A stretch of DNA of 18,407 nucleotides, from assembly GCA_045634005.1 (NCBI GenBank), contig JAZQZL010000064.1, forward strand, positions 1 through 18,407. Reading direction: 5' to 3'. The translations under genes and the position numbers were made by a program. The notes under the pieces are model-generated. The model did no database searches, was not told where the DNA came from, and saw nothing but the letters and a program-made list of their open reading frames with translations. Each line of letters opens with the position of its first letter. Position 1 is the stretch's first letter. Positions 1 through 5,802 of the stretch are shown here, in pieces. Source of the stretch: Flemingiibacterium sp045634005. Lineage in GTDB: Bacteria; Bacillota; Clostridia; Oscillospirales; CAG-272.

Positions 1-259
1 GCCGCGTGAGCTTACCGCCGAAGGTAACGGTCGCCTCGATGCCGTTGCAAATGCACTTCGCGGCGGACTTGGACTTTCCTTCTCTGACCTTACTTACGAG
101 GAGCACGCGCTGACGAAGGGCTCGTCCGCTAAGGCGGTCACATACCTCAGTATAGCGTGCGGAGACGGCAGACGCGTATGGGGCGTCGGTATACACGACG
201 ATATCATCGCCTCGTCGATAAACGCTCTCGTTGCGGCAGTAAACAGAAGCTTTGAATAA
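1..259 (+). CDS. leuA: 2-isopropylmalate synthase, C-terminal end (partial)
   Basis: Only the last 85 codons are present; codons begin at base 2 and the stop is TAA at 257-259. The reading contains EGNGRLDAVANAL near the start and GVGIHDDIIASSINAL followed by AAVNR at the end. This is the pattern of the C-terminal allosteric (LeuA dimer) domain of the long type of 2-isopropylmalate synthase. That enzyme condenses acetyl-CoA with 2-oxoisovalerate as the first committed step of leucine synthesis, and this domain binds leucine for feedback inhibition. The catalytic TIM barrel lies upstream of the window, so a related acyltransferase with the same regulatory domain, such as citramalate synthase, cannot be fully excluded. 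A strong hairpin terminator follows directly. Confidence 0.82.
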   Translation, partial: PRELTAEGNGRLDAVANALRGGLGLSFSDLTYEEHALTKGSSAKAVTYLSIACGDGRRVWGVGIHDDIIASSINALVAAVNRSFE

Positions 260-263
260 AACT

Positions 264-297
264 AAAACTGCGCGGAAAATTCCGCGCAGTTTTTTTA
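264..297 (+). terminator. Rho-independent terminator after leuA
   Basis: A GC-rich inverted repeat (ACTGCGCGGAA and its complement TTCCGCGCAGT, about 267-291) with a two-base loop is followed by a run of seven T. It starts 5-8 bases after the leuA stop and separates leuA from the PadR cassette. Confidence 0.93.
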
Positions 298-306
298 TTA
301 AGCAAC

Positions 307-335
307 TTGACAAACAATACTATGTGTGGTATAGT
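307..335 (+). promoter_or_regulatory. Promoter of the padR cassette
   Basis: A perfect -35 TTGACA (307-312), a 17-base spacer and a -10 TATAGT (330-335). The predicted transcript start is near 341-342, which makes the 5' leader very short and argues for translation starting at ATG 359 rather than at GTG 341. Confidence 0.85.
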
Positions 336-338
336 ATT
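316..338. promoter_or_regulatory. Putative PadR operator (8-7-8 dyad over the -10)
   Basis: An exact inverted repeat, AATACTAT (316-323) and ATAGTATT (331-338), with a 7-base spacer GTGTGGT. It covers the promoter spacer and the whole -10 box, the classic place for a repressor. Small PadR proteins are known to autoregulate through AT-rich dyads at their own promoter; assignment to this PadR is inference from position. Confidence 0.6.
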
Positions 339-358
339 ATGTGAACAGAGGTATTGGT

Positions 359-685
359 ATGGACATTCAACTCAAGCGTGGATTACTTGACGTTTGTGTG
401 CTCGCAGCGATAAAGGACGGCGACACTTACGGATACAAGATAATTCAGGATATTAAACCGTACGCCCAAATATCCGAGTCCACGCTGTACCCTATTCTGC
501 GCCGCCTTGAAGCGGCAGAGCTGATCTTTTCACACAGTGAGGAATATAACGGAAGGCTTCGAAAATATTATCACATCACAAAATCGGGACTTGCGCGAAT
601 AGAGCAGTTCAAGCGCGATTGGAGCGAAATGCTTTTGATATACAATTTTGTAATGAAGGAGAGTGAGCCTTGTGAAGAAAACTGA
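359..685 (+). CDS. PadR family transcriptional repressor
   Basis: A 108-residue, single-domain PadR-type winged-helix DNA-binding protein. Visible family signatures are GYKIIQDI in the first helix region, SESTLYPILRRLE in the recognition helix and RKYYHITKSGLARIE in the wing. It is a small subfamily-2 PadR without a large C-terminal dimerisation domain; the last helix (about 80-100) probably dimerises. I place the start at ATG 359 because AGAGGT at 347-352 is correctly spaced; the in-frame GTG at 341 coincides with the predicted transcript start. The gene is first in an overlapping three-gene operon with a HAAS protein and a DUF4097 protein, a recurrent clostridial grouping. The inducer is unknown. 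It probably represses its own operon through the dyad at 316-338. Confidence 0.9.
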   Translation: MDIQLKRGLLDVCVLAAIKDGDTYGYKIIQDIKPYAQISESTLYPILRRLEAAELIFSHSEEYNGRLRKYYHITKSGLARIEQFKRDWSEMLLIYNFVMKESEPCEEN

Positions 686-1250
686 ATTTTTATATAAGCT
701 CGACGCGCTTCTTAACGCATTACCGAAGGCTGATGCAAAGCGCTCACTTGACTATTATGCTGAAATGATCGACGAACGCATCGAATGCGGAATGAGCGAG
801 GAGGACGCGGTTGCAGAGCTCGGCTCTCCGTGTGACTTAGCCGCGCAAATACTAGATAATTTCTCGCCTGAGAAGCAAAAACGCAAGCACTCGGTTCCGG
901 CGGTAATTTTGCTAATACTCGGCTCACCGGTGTGGCTTCCCCTTCTCATATCGGTGTTTGCCATCGTGTTGTCGCTTTACGTGTCGCTTTGGGCAGTGAT
1001 AATTTCGCTGTGGGCAGCATTTGCCTCTGTAACGGTAAGTGTTCCTGCCGCGCTGATATTCGGCATAGGATTTATGCTTGAGGGAATCCCGATTTCGTGT
1101 GTAGCTATAGTTGGTGCAGGCATTGCATTGGCAGGAGTTGCTATTTTACTGTTCATCGGCTGTAAATATGCTACGATTGGCGCAGCTCGGCTTGCGAAAG
1201 TAGTGGTTTTAGGCGCAAAAAGCCTTTTTACAAAAAAGGAGGCGGCATAA
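672..1250 (+). CDS. HAAS (DUF1700) domain membrane protein
   Basis: This 192-residue protein begins with MKKTEFLYKLDALLNALP and continues through YYAEMIDERIECGMSEEDAVAELGSP, the helical HAAS/DUF1700 signature, over roughly residues 1-65. Residues about 75-165 are almost continuously hydrophobic and should form four or so membrane helices, followed by a short basic tail. The start is GTG 672, with AAGGAGA at 656-662 at proper distance; GTG 663 would sit directly on the ribosome binding site. The gene overlaps the end of padR by 14 bases, indicating translational coupling. HAAS proteins are commonly found beside PadR regulators and DUF4097 proteins; a role in membrane signalling or envelope stress is proposed for the family, but the molecular activity is not established. 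Confidence 0.85.
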   Translation: MKKTEFLYKLDALLNALPKADAKRSLDYYAEMIDERIECGMSEEDAVAELGSPCDLAAQILDNFSPEKQKRKHSVPAVILLILGSPVWLPLLISVFAIVLSLYVSLWAVIISLWAAFASVTVSVPAALIFGIGFMLEGIPISCVAIVGAGIALAGVAILLFIGCKYATIGAARLAKVVVLGAKSLFTKKEAA

Positions 1251-2215
1251 TGAATAAGAAAACAAAAGTATGGCTTATCACATCCGCCGTACTCATTTTG
1301 AGCGGTTTAATAATCTTTGGGGGTGCTATGATGGCTCTTAAGTGGGATTTTTTTAAGCTTTCAACTGAAAAGTATGAAACCAATGAGCATACGGTAAGCG
1401 AAAGCTTTAAAAACATATCTGTTGACACTGATACCGCAGATATAAAATTTGAAGTGTCAAAAAATACGCAGTGCTCCGTCGTTTGTGTCGAGCAAGCCAA
1501 TTTGAAGCACTCGGTTAATGTGTCAGACGGAACTCTTGTGATCAAATTGACTGATACTCGCAAATGGTACGAGTACGTCGGTATAAATTTTGGAACGCCC
1601 AAGATAACAGTATATCTGCAGGAGGGACAGTACGGCGAACTTTCTGTAGATAGCAGCACCGGCGACATCGAACTTCCCGCTACGTTAAGCTTTGACAAGA
1701 TCAACATCGATTTAAGCACGGGCGGCGTTGAATGCCGCGCATCTGCCGCAGAAAATATAAAAATAAAAACAAGCACGGGCGATGTAAAGGTCGAGGATAT
1801 ATCCGCCGCATCACTCGAGCTTATCACCACTACGGGCAAAATAACGGCTTCCGGCATAGCTTGTACAGCTCAAGTAAACGTAAATGTCACCACGGGTAAA
1901 ACACAGCTTACAAACATCACCTGCAAAAGCCTCACGTCAACGGGCAACACGGGTAAAATATCTCTCACCAACGTTTACGTCGAGGATACGATGTCAGTAG
2001 ACAGAACGACCGGCGACGTAATCCTCGCAAACTCCGATGCCGGAGCAATATCGATAAAGACAAGCACCGGCGACGTTCAAGGTACCCTTCACTCACCAAA
2101 GACCTTCTACACTTCTACCTCAACGGGTAAAGTAAGTGTGCCGAAAACAAGCGGTGAAATTTGCGAGATAACCACCACAACGGGTGACATCGAAATTGAA
2201 ATAGCAACGTATTAA
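1250..2215 (+). CDS. DUF4097 repeat protein, membrane anchored
   Basis: A 321-residue protein with an N-terminal hydrophobic segment (about residues 8-30) that would anchor it in the membrane with the rest outside. From residue about 134 to the end it consists of roughly ten repeats centred on TG (STGDIEL, STGDVKV, TTGKITA, TTGDVIL, STGKVSV and similar) with a period of 19-20 residues. This is typical of a DUF4097/adhesin-like parallel beta structure. The start ATG overlaps the upstream stop by one base (TAATG) and has AAAGGAGG at about 1235-1242. The family includes LiaF/LiaX-like envelope-stress sensors, so a cell-surface sensing or structural role is plausible but inferred. It is the last gene of the cassette. 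Confidence 0.85.
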   Translation: MNKKTKVWLITSAVLILSGLIIFGGAMMALKWDFFKLSTEKYETNEHTVSESFKNISVDTDTADIKFEVSKNTQCSVVCVEQANLKHSVNVSDGTLVIKLTDTRKWYEYVGINFGTPKITVYLQEGQYGELSVDSSTGDIELPATLSFDKINIDLSTGGVECRASAAENIKIKTSTGDVKVEDISAASLELITTTGKITASGIACTAQVNVNVTTGKTQLTNITCKSLTSTGNTGKISLTNVYVEDTMSVDRTTGDVILANSDAGAISIKTSTGDVQGTLHSPKTFYTSTSTGKVSVPKTSGEICEITTTTGDIEIEIATY

Positions 2216-2252
2216 AAAACGGCGCGAATCGTTTGATTCGCGCCGTGCTTTT
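2216..2252. terminator. Bidirectional terminator between DUF4097 gene and trpB
   Basis: The inverted repeat ACGGCGCGAATC / GATTCGCGCCGT (2219-2246) has a GTTT loop, with an A-run on the left and a T-rich stretch on the right. It can end both convergent transcripts; the minus-strand U-tract after trpB is the better one. Confidence 0.9.
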
Positions 2253-2254
2253 AT

Positions 2255-3475
2255 TTATCTGATGCCGTAGTTCTCGAGGATATAGTCCATATCCTTGTCG
2301 CCTCTGCCGGAGAGGTTTATGAGTACGGAGCCGTGCTCCATAGTCTTTGCGAGCTTCATACCGTATGCAACGGCGTGCGAGCTTTCGATCGCGGGAATGA
2401 TACCCTCAAGTCTTGCGAGCTTGAAGAACGCATCGATAGTTTCCTCGTCGTCGATAACGTCATACTTAACTCTGCCGATTTCCTGAAGGAACGCGTGCTC
2501 GGGACCGGAGGACGGATAGTCAAGTCCGCTCGCTACCGAGTAAACGGGCGCGGGCTCGCCGTTCTCGTCCTTGAGCATGATGCTGTTGAAGCCGTGCATA
2601 ATGCCCTCGGTACCGTACTTAAGACTTGCTGCGTGATCGCCGAGCTTCGGTCCGCGGCCGAGAGGCTCAATACCGTAAATGTCAACGGGATCGTTAAGGA
2701 AGCCTGCGAAAAGACCTGCTGCGTTGGAGCCGCCGCCGACACACGCTACGATAGCACTCGGCAGATGACCGGTCATATCGATAAACTGCTCTCTTGGCTC
2801 TATGGCGACAACGCTCTGGAAGTCGCGCACCATCATCGGGAACGGATGCGGTCCGAGAACCGAGCCGATGCAGTAGATAGAATCCTTGTATTCCTTGCTG
2901 TACGCGTCGAACGCTGCGTCAACAGCCTCTTTAAGCGTCTTAAGGCCGTGAGTTACCTCAACTACGTTCGCACCGAGTATCTTCATACGCGCTACGTTGG
3001 GAGCCTGCTTTTTGATGTCTACAGAGCCCATATAAATGTCGCACTCAAGTCCGAAGTATGCCGCCGCAGTCGCAAGTGCAACTCCGTGCTGACCTGCGCC
3101 CGTTTCTGCAATGACCTTCTTCTTACCCATATACTTTGCAAGGAGTGCCTCGCCCATACAGTGATTAAGCTTATGTGCGCCGGAGTGGTTTAAGTCCTCA
3201 CGCTTTGCATAAAGCTGTACTCTGCCGCCGAGCGCATCGGAAAGACGCTCAAGGTGCGACACGGGAGTGGGTCTACCCTGAAATTCCTTTCTGATTCTGC
3301 GAAGCTCGGCAATAAACTTTCTCGACTGGCAGATCGAGTAGTACGCCTGCGTTATCTCTGCCATTGCGTCCTTTAATTTATCCTCGATATAGACACCGCC
3401 GTACTTGCCGAAGTAACCGTCCTTGTCGGGGTAATTATTAAAGTATGTATCAAAATCAACGTTATTAAGCTTCAT
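2255..3475 (-). CDS. trpB: Tryptophan synthase beta chain
   Basis: A 406-residue PLP enzyme that condenses indole with L-serine to give tryptophan. Visible features are NHSGAHKLNH with the Schiff-base lysine K102, AETGAGQHG with the catalytic glutamate E124, the phosphate-binding GGGSNAAG (247-254) and GLDYPSSGPEH. Length is normal for TrpB (about 390-410). The sequence is of a clostridial flavour (IEPLGRG, KYGTEGIMHG) rather than the enteric one. The ribosome binding site GAGAGGA lies 7 bases before ATG 3475. The gene is transcribed alone: no trpA or other trp gene is adjacent, since the next gene downstream is convergent. It is controlled by a Trp T-box and possibly by a leader ORF. Without nearby trpA it may work mainly in indole salvage, or trpA may be elsewhere on the chromosome. 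Confidence 0.95.
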   Translation of the reverse strand: MKLNNVDFDTYFNNYPDKDGYFGKYGGVYIEDKLKDAMAEITQAYYSICQSRKFIAELRRIRKEFQGRPTPVSHLERLSDALGGRVQLYAKREDLNHSGAHKLNHCMGEALLAKYMGKKKVIAETGAGQHGVALATAAAYFGLECDIYMGSVDIKKQAPNVARMKILGANVVEVTHGLKTLKEAVDAAFDAYSKEYKDSIYCIGSVLGPHPFPMMVRDFQSVVAIEPREQFIDMTGHLPSAIVACVGGGSNAAGLFAGFLNDPVDIYGIEPLGRGPKLGDHAASLKYGTEGIMHGFNSIMLKDENGEPAPVYSVASGLDYPSSGPEHAFLQEIGRVKYDVIDDEETIDAFFKLARLEGIIPAIESSHAVAYGMKLAKTMEHGSVLINLSGRGDKDMDYILENYGIR

Positions 3476-3526
3476 ATCTGTATCCTCTCAATTCTGTATT
3501 TTATCTGTATTTCTTATGTGTCAGCG

Positions 3527-3565
3527 TTAATTTAAAGGTCGCCATCGCCTTGTTAATAGCACCAT
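3527..3565 (-). CDS. Trp-containing leader peptide ORF upstream of trpB
   Basis: A 12-codon ORF, MVLLTRRWRPLN then TAA, starts at ATG 3565 on the minus strand with a strong ribosome binding site GGAGG (3578-3574) 8 bases upstream. It lies after the T-box terminator, so it is translated only when the T-box reads through, and ends 51 bases before trpB. It carries one Trp codon in a basic RWRP context. The arrangement recalls the Bacillus subtilis rtpA leader, where a T-box is followed by a Trp-codon leader peptide; homology is not claimed. I see no obvious second attenuator hairpin between it and trpB, so any effect would be on translation or on ribosome occupancy. Coding status rests on the ribosome binding site, the Trp codon and the position alone. 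Confidence 0.55.
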   Translation of the reverse strand: MVLLTRRWRPLN

Positions 3566-3583
3566 TTGCTTATCCTCCAAAAC

Positions 3584-3619
3584 AAAAAAACTCCTCGACA
3601 GAAATAATCTCTGCCAAGG
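3584..3619 (-). terminator. Regulated terminator of the Trp T-box
   Basis: A ten-pair stem (two G-U wobbles) of CCTTGGCAGA with TCTGTCGAGG, loop GATTATT, then AG and seven U at 3590-3584. Its 5' arm is shared with the antiterminator, which is the usual T-box switch. Confidence 0.9.
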
Positions 3620-3859
3620 ACGAACGAGCAAACACTCTATCCGCGGTGCCACCTTGATTTGCGCCTTTGGCGCACTCTTTTCGAGTACCACAATACCCTT
3701 TACATCTGACGCGTGCAATACGTAGCGAAATACTCGGCAAAGCCTTTGGTTCGCTCCCTCGGCGGTCCATTTGCCAAACGGTGTCGTGCCTGACTTCCAC
3801 CAACGCAGGCTCTCTGTGACGTCCTTTTTTGACTTTATCTCCGCTTCAACGGTTTACTT
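3584..3859 (-). ncRNA. T-box riboswitch, tRNA-Trp specific
   Basis: Reading the minus strand: AGAGAG (3815-3810) and a GCCTG/CAGGC hairpin with a TGGTGGAA loop (3802-3795) are the Stem I landmarks. AAATGGACC (3772-3764) gives specifier codon UGG (3769-3767), and AGGTGGCACCGCG (3654-3642) is the T-box itself. The bulge reads UGGC, which pairs with a GCCA tRNA end, matching the G73 discriminator of bacterial tRNA-Trp; this independently supports the Trp assignment. The terminator stem is CCTTGGCAGA/TCTGTCGAGG (3619-3593) followed by seven U. AAGG at 3655-3652 can pair with CCTT at 3619-3616 to make the alternative antiterminator. Uncharged tRNA-Trp should therefore turn on trpB. Confidence 0.95.
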
Positions 3860-3865
3860 TGTTAT

Positions 3866-3894
3866 ATTTTATCACCTTTTTGGCGATTTGTCAA
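3866..3894 (-). promoter_or_regulatory. Promoter of the T-box/trpB transcript
   Basis: On the minus strand there is a perfect -35 TTGACA (3894-3889), a 17-base spacer and a -10 TAAAAT (3871-3866). The predicted start is near 3859, about 40 bases before the Stem I AGAGAG motif. Confidence 0.85.
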
Positions 3895-3924
3895 TAGCCT
3901 TTCGGAAAATATTTCAGCAAGCCA

Positions 3925-3957
3925 CTGTGTATTGACAAGCCCCTGTGTATTGACAAG
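3925..3957 (+). repeat. Tandem repeat carrying the importer -35 box
   Basis: CTGTGTATTGACAAG occurs twice, at 3925-3939 and 3943-3957, with a period of 18 bases. Each copy contains TTGACA, but only the second has a -10 box at the right distance. Confidence 0.9.
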
Positions 3958-3978
3958 ATTCGGAAATAATGATACAAT
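3950..3978 (+). promoter_or_regulatory. Promoter of the ABC importer operon with dyad at -10
   Basis: A perfect -35 TTGACA (3950-3955), a 17-base spacer and a -10 TACAAT (3973-3978). A dyad TGATA-CAAT-TATCA (3970-3983) covers the -10. It resembles a Fur box (TGATAATNATTATCA), but its spacer is one base shorter, so metal control is only a suggestion. Confidence 0.8.
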
Positions 3979-4018
3979 TATCAATGTACGATCTTAAATT
4001 TTTCGAAAGGAGAACGCT

Positions 4019-5008
4019 ATGAAAAGCATCCGCACACGCGTTATCATCATCGCCGCACTCGGTACACTTTGTGTAATATCAATGCTTTTGTCCGTATCTG
4101 TCGGAAGCGTTCGCTTTTCGTTTGGTGAGATTTTGCGCGCGCTGTTTGTAAAGGACGGCAGCGGTGCGAGGCTGATCGTGTTTGATCTGCGTCTGCCGCG
4201 TGTACTCGTGGGCGGACTTGTGGGAATTTGCCTTTCACTGTCCGGCTGCATACTGCAAGGCGTTATGCGAAACGATCTCGCATCGCCCTCAACCGTCGGC
4301 GTTACGTCGGGCGCGAGCTTTGTCGGCTACCTTACACTTGCACTTTTCCCGACTTACTCGCATTTTTTACCGATCGGCGCAATCCTCGGCGCATTCTTAA
4401 CGACTATGCTAATATACGCGCTCGCTTACCAAAAGGGCGTCACGCCCGTTAAAATGATACTGTCGGGTATGGCAGTATCCGCGCTGTTCGGTGCGCTGAG
4501 CGATATTATAAAAACGGCGTTCCCCGACTCGCTCGCGAGTGTGTCGGGCTTCCTTGTCGGCGGACTTAACGGCGCTGTGTGGTCCGACTTTTTCTCTGTG
4601 CTTCCATATGCGCTCGTCGGCGGTGTAATTTGCCTACTTCTGCCGCAAAAAATGAACGTGCTTATGCTCGGCGACGACGTTGCACGCTCGCTCGGACTTC
4701 GCGTTGAAGGATTTCGTTTGTTTTTGATAGTTGTATCATCGCTCCTTGCAGGAGCCGCTGTATCAGCGGCAGGACTTATCGCCTTTGTCGGACTTATCGT
4801 TCCGCACATCGCGCGCCTTTTCGTCGGCTCGGACTACAAATATCTCTTCCCTGCCGCGACACTTCTCGGCTTTTCGCTCGTGACACTCTGCGACACGCTC
4901 GGACGCGTAATAATGTCACCGGGTGAAATCCCCGTCGGAATAATTCTCTCGCTTATCGGCGCGCCCTTCTTTTTGTGGCTGCTACGCACGGGAAAGGAGC
5001 GTTCGTGA
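4019..5008 (+). CDS. FecCD/BtuC-type ABC transporter permease
   Basis: A 329-residue, very hydrophobic permease of the FecCD family, which forms a homodimeric inner-membrane channel with about ten helices. Family landmarks are LPRVLVGGLVG (from residue 59), SGCILQGVMRNDLASP (75-90), GVTSGASF, and AFVGLIVPHIARL near the C-terminus. Length is typical (about 320-350). The start ATG has AAAGGAGA 6 bases upstream. It is the first gene of a permease-ATPase-binding-lipoprotein operon. Members import ferric siderophores, haem or cobalamin; the sequence alone does not tell which. The Fur-like dyad at the promoter would favour iron, while the B12-dependent MetH in the same window makes corrinoid possible. 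Confidence 0.92.
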   Translation: MKSIRTRVIIIAALGTLCVISMLLSVSVGSVRFSFGEILRALFVKDGSGARLIVFDLRLPRVLVGGLVGICLSLSGCILQGVMRNDLASPSTVGVTSGASFVGYLTLALFPTYSHFLPIGAILGAFLTTMLIYALAYQKGVTPVKMILSGMAVSALFGALSDIIKTAFPDSLASVSGFLVGGLNGAVWSDFFSVLPYALVGGVICLLLPQKMNVLMLGDDVARSLGLRVEGFRLFLIVVSSLLAGAAVSAAGLIAFVGLIVPHIARLFVGSDYKYLFPAATLLGFSLVTLCDTLGRVIMSPGEIPVGIILSLIGAPFFLWLLRTGKERS

Positions 5009-5802
5009 TGTATTTCGGCTTTGAAAATATCACCGTCGGCTACGGTAAAACGCCCGTTTTAAAGAATTTTACGCTCGACGTGCCAAAGAGCAAGCTGATA
5101 ACGGTTATCGGCGAGAACGGAAGCGGTAAATCAACGCTTCTAAAAACCGTATTCGGCTCATCCACTCAAAGCTCAGGCAACGTGATTTTAGAGGACAAGC
5201 CTATTCGCGACTACTCGCCGAAAGCACTCGCGCAAAAAATCGCGTACCTGCCGCAGTCGCACACGGCCCCCGACGATATGGACGTCTATACGCTCGTTTC
5301 GCTCGGCCGCTATCCACACCGAAAATTCGCCCACAGCCTTACCCAAACGGATACCGCCGCTATAGAGCGTGCTCTTGAGCTCGCGGGACTTACCGCACTC
5401 AAGGACCGTACCATCGCTTCCCTTTCCGGCGGAGAGGCGCAGCGTGCGTGGATAGCTATGACGGTAGCAAAGGAAGCGGAAATTTTAATTCTTGACGAGC
5501 CGACGACACATCTGGATATCGGCTATCAGGTCGAGGTCTTGGAGCTTATCAAAGCCCTCTCGCACAAGCTCGGTATAACCGTGCTCTGTGTACTGCACGA
5601 CGTCAATATGGCGGCGCGCTATTCAGATGTTATCTGCGCGATAAAAAACGGTGCCGTATGCGCCTGCGGTACACCGGATGAAGTCGTAACACGCGAAAAT
5701 CTCATTCGCGTATTCGGTATAAATGCAGACGTGCTTTACGATACGGCACACGAATGTCCGTACTTTATCGCACGTGAAAGGCTTGGAGGCGAGCATCAAT
5801 GA
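5008..5802 (+). CDS. ABC transporter ATP-binding protein (FecE/BtuD type)
   Basis: A 264-residue ATPase partner of the upstream permease. It has Walker A GENGSGKST (35-43), Q-loop PQS (Q83), signature LSGGEAQR (139-146), Walker B ILILDEP (159-165), D-loop residue D170 and the H-switch histidine H197. It acts as a dimer on the cytoplasmic side and powers uptake. The start is ATG 5008, which overlaps the permease stop (TGATG) and has AAGGAG 8 bases upstream; an upstream in-frame ATG at 4975 lies inside the permease gene and is not favoured. The end overlaps the next gene by four bases (ATGA), so the three genes are translationally coupled. Confidence 0.95.
   Translation: MYFGFENITVGYGKTPVLKNFTLDVPKSKLITVIGENGSGKSTLLKTVFGSSTQSSGNVILEDKPIRDYSPKALAQKIAYLPQSHTAPDDMDVYTLVSLGRYPHRKFAHSLTQTDTAAIERALELAGLTALKDRTIASLSGGEAQRAWIAMTVAKEAEILILDEPTTHLDIGYQVEVLELIKALSHKLGITVLCVLHDVNMAARYSDVICAIKNGAVCACGTPDEVVTRENLIRVFGINADVLYDTAHECPYFIARERLGGEHQ

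Noticed and set aside
2333..3193. A 286-codon open frame on the plus strand inside trpB.
   Set aside because: It is antisense to a well-defined TrpB and shows no recognisable protein pattern or ribosome binding site.
3486..3517. A possible second promoter just before trpB on the minus strand (CTGACA, then TAAAAT).
   Set aside because: The spacer is only 15 bases and the -35 is imperfect; the T-box promoter upstream is much better.
3570..3803. Open frames on the minus strand across the T-box.
   Set aside because: These bases are explained by T-box RNA structure. Only the last 12 codons of the frame ending at 3527, which have their own ribosome binding site, are kept as a leader ORF.
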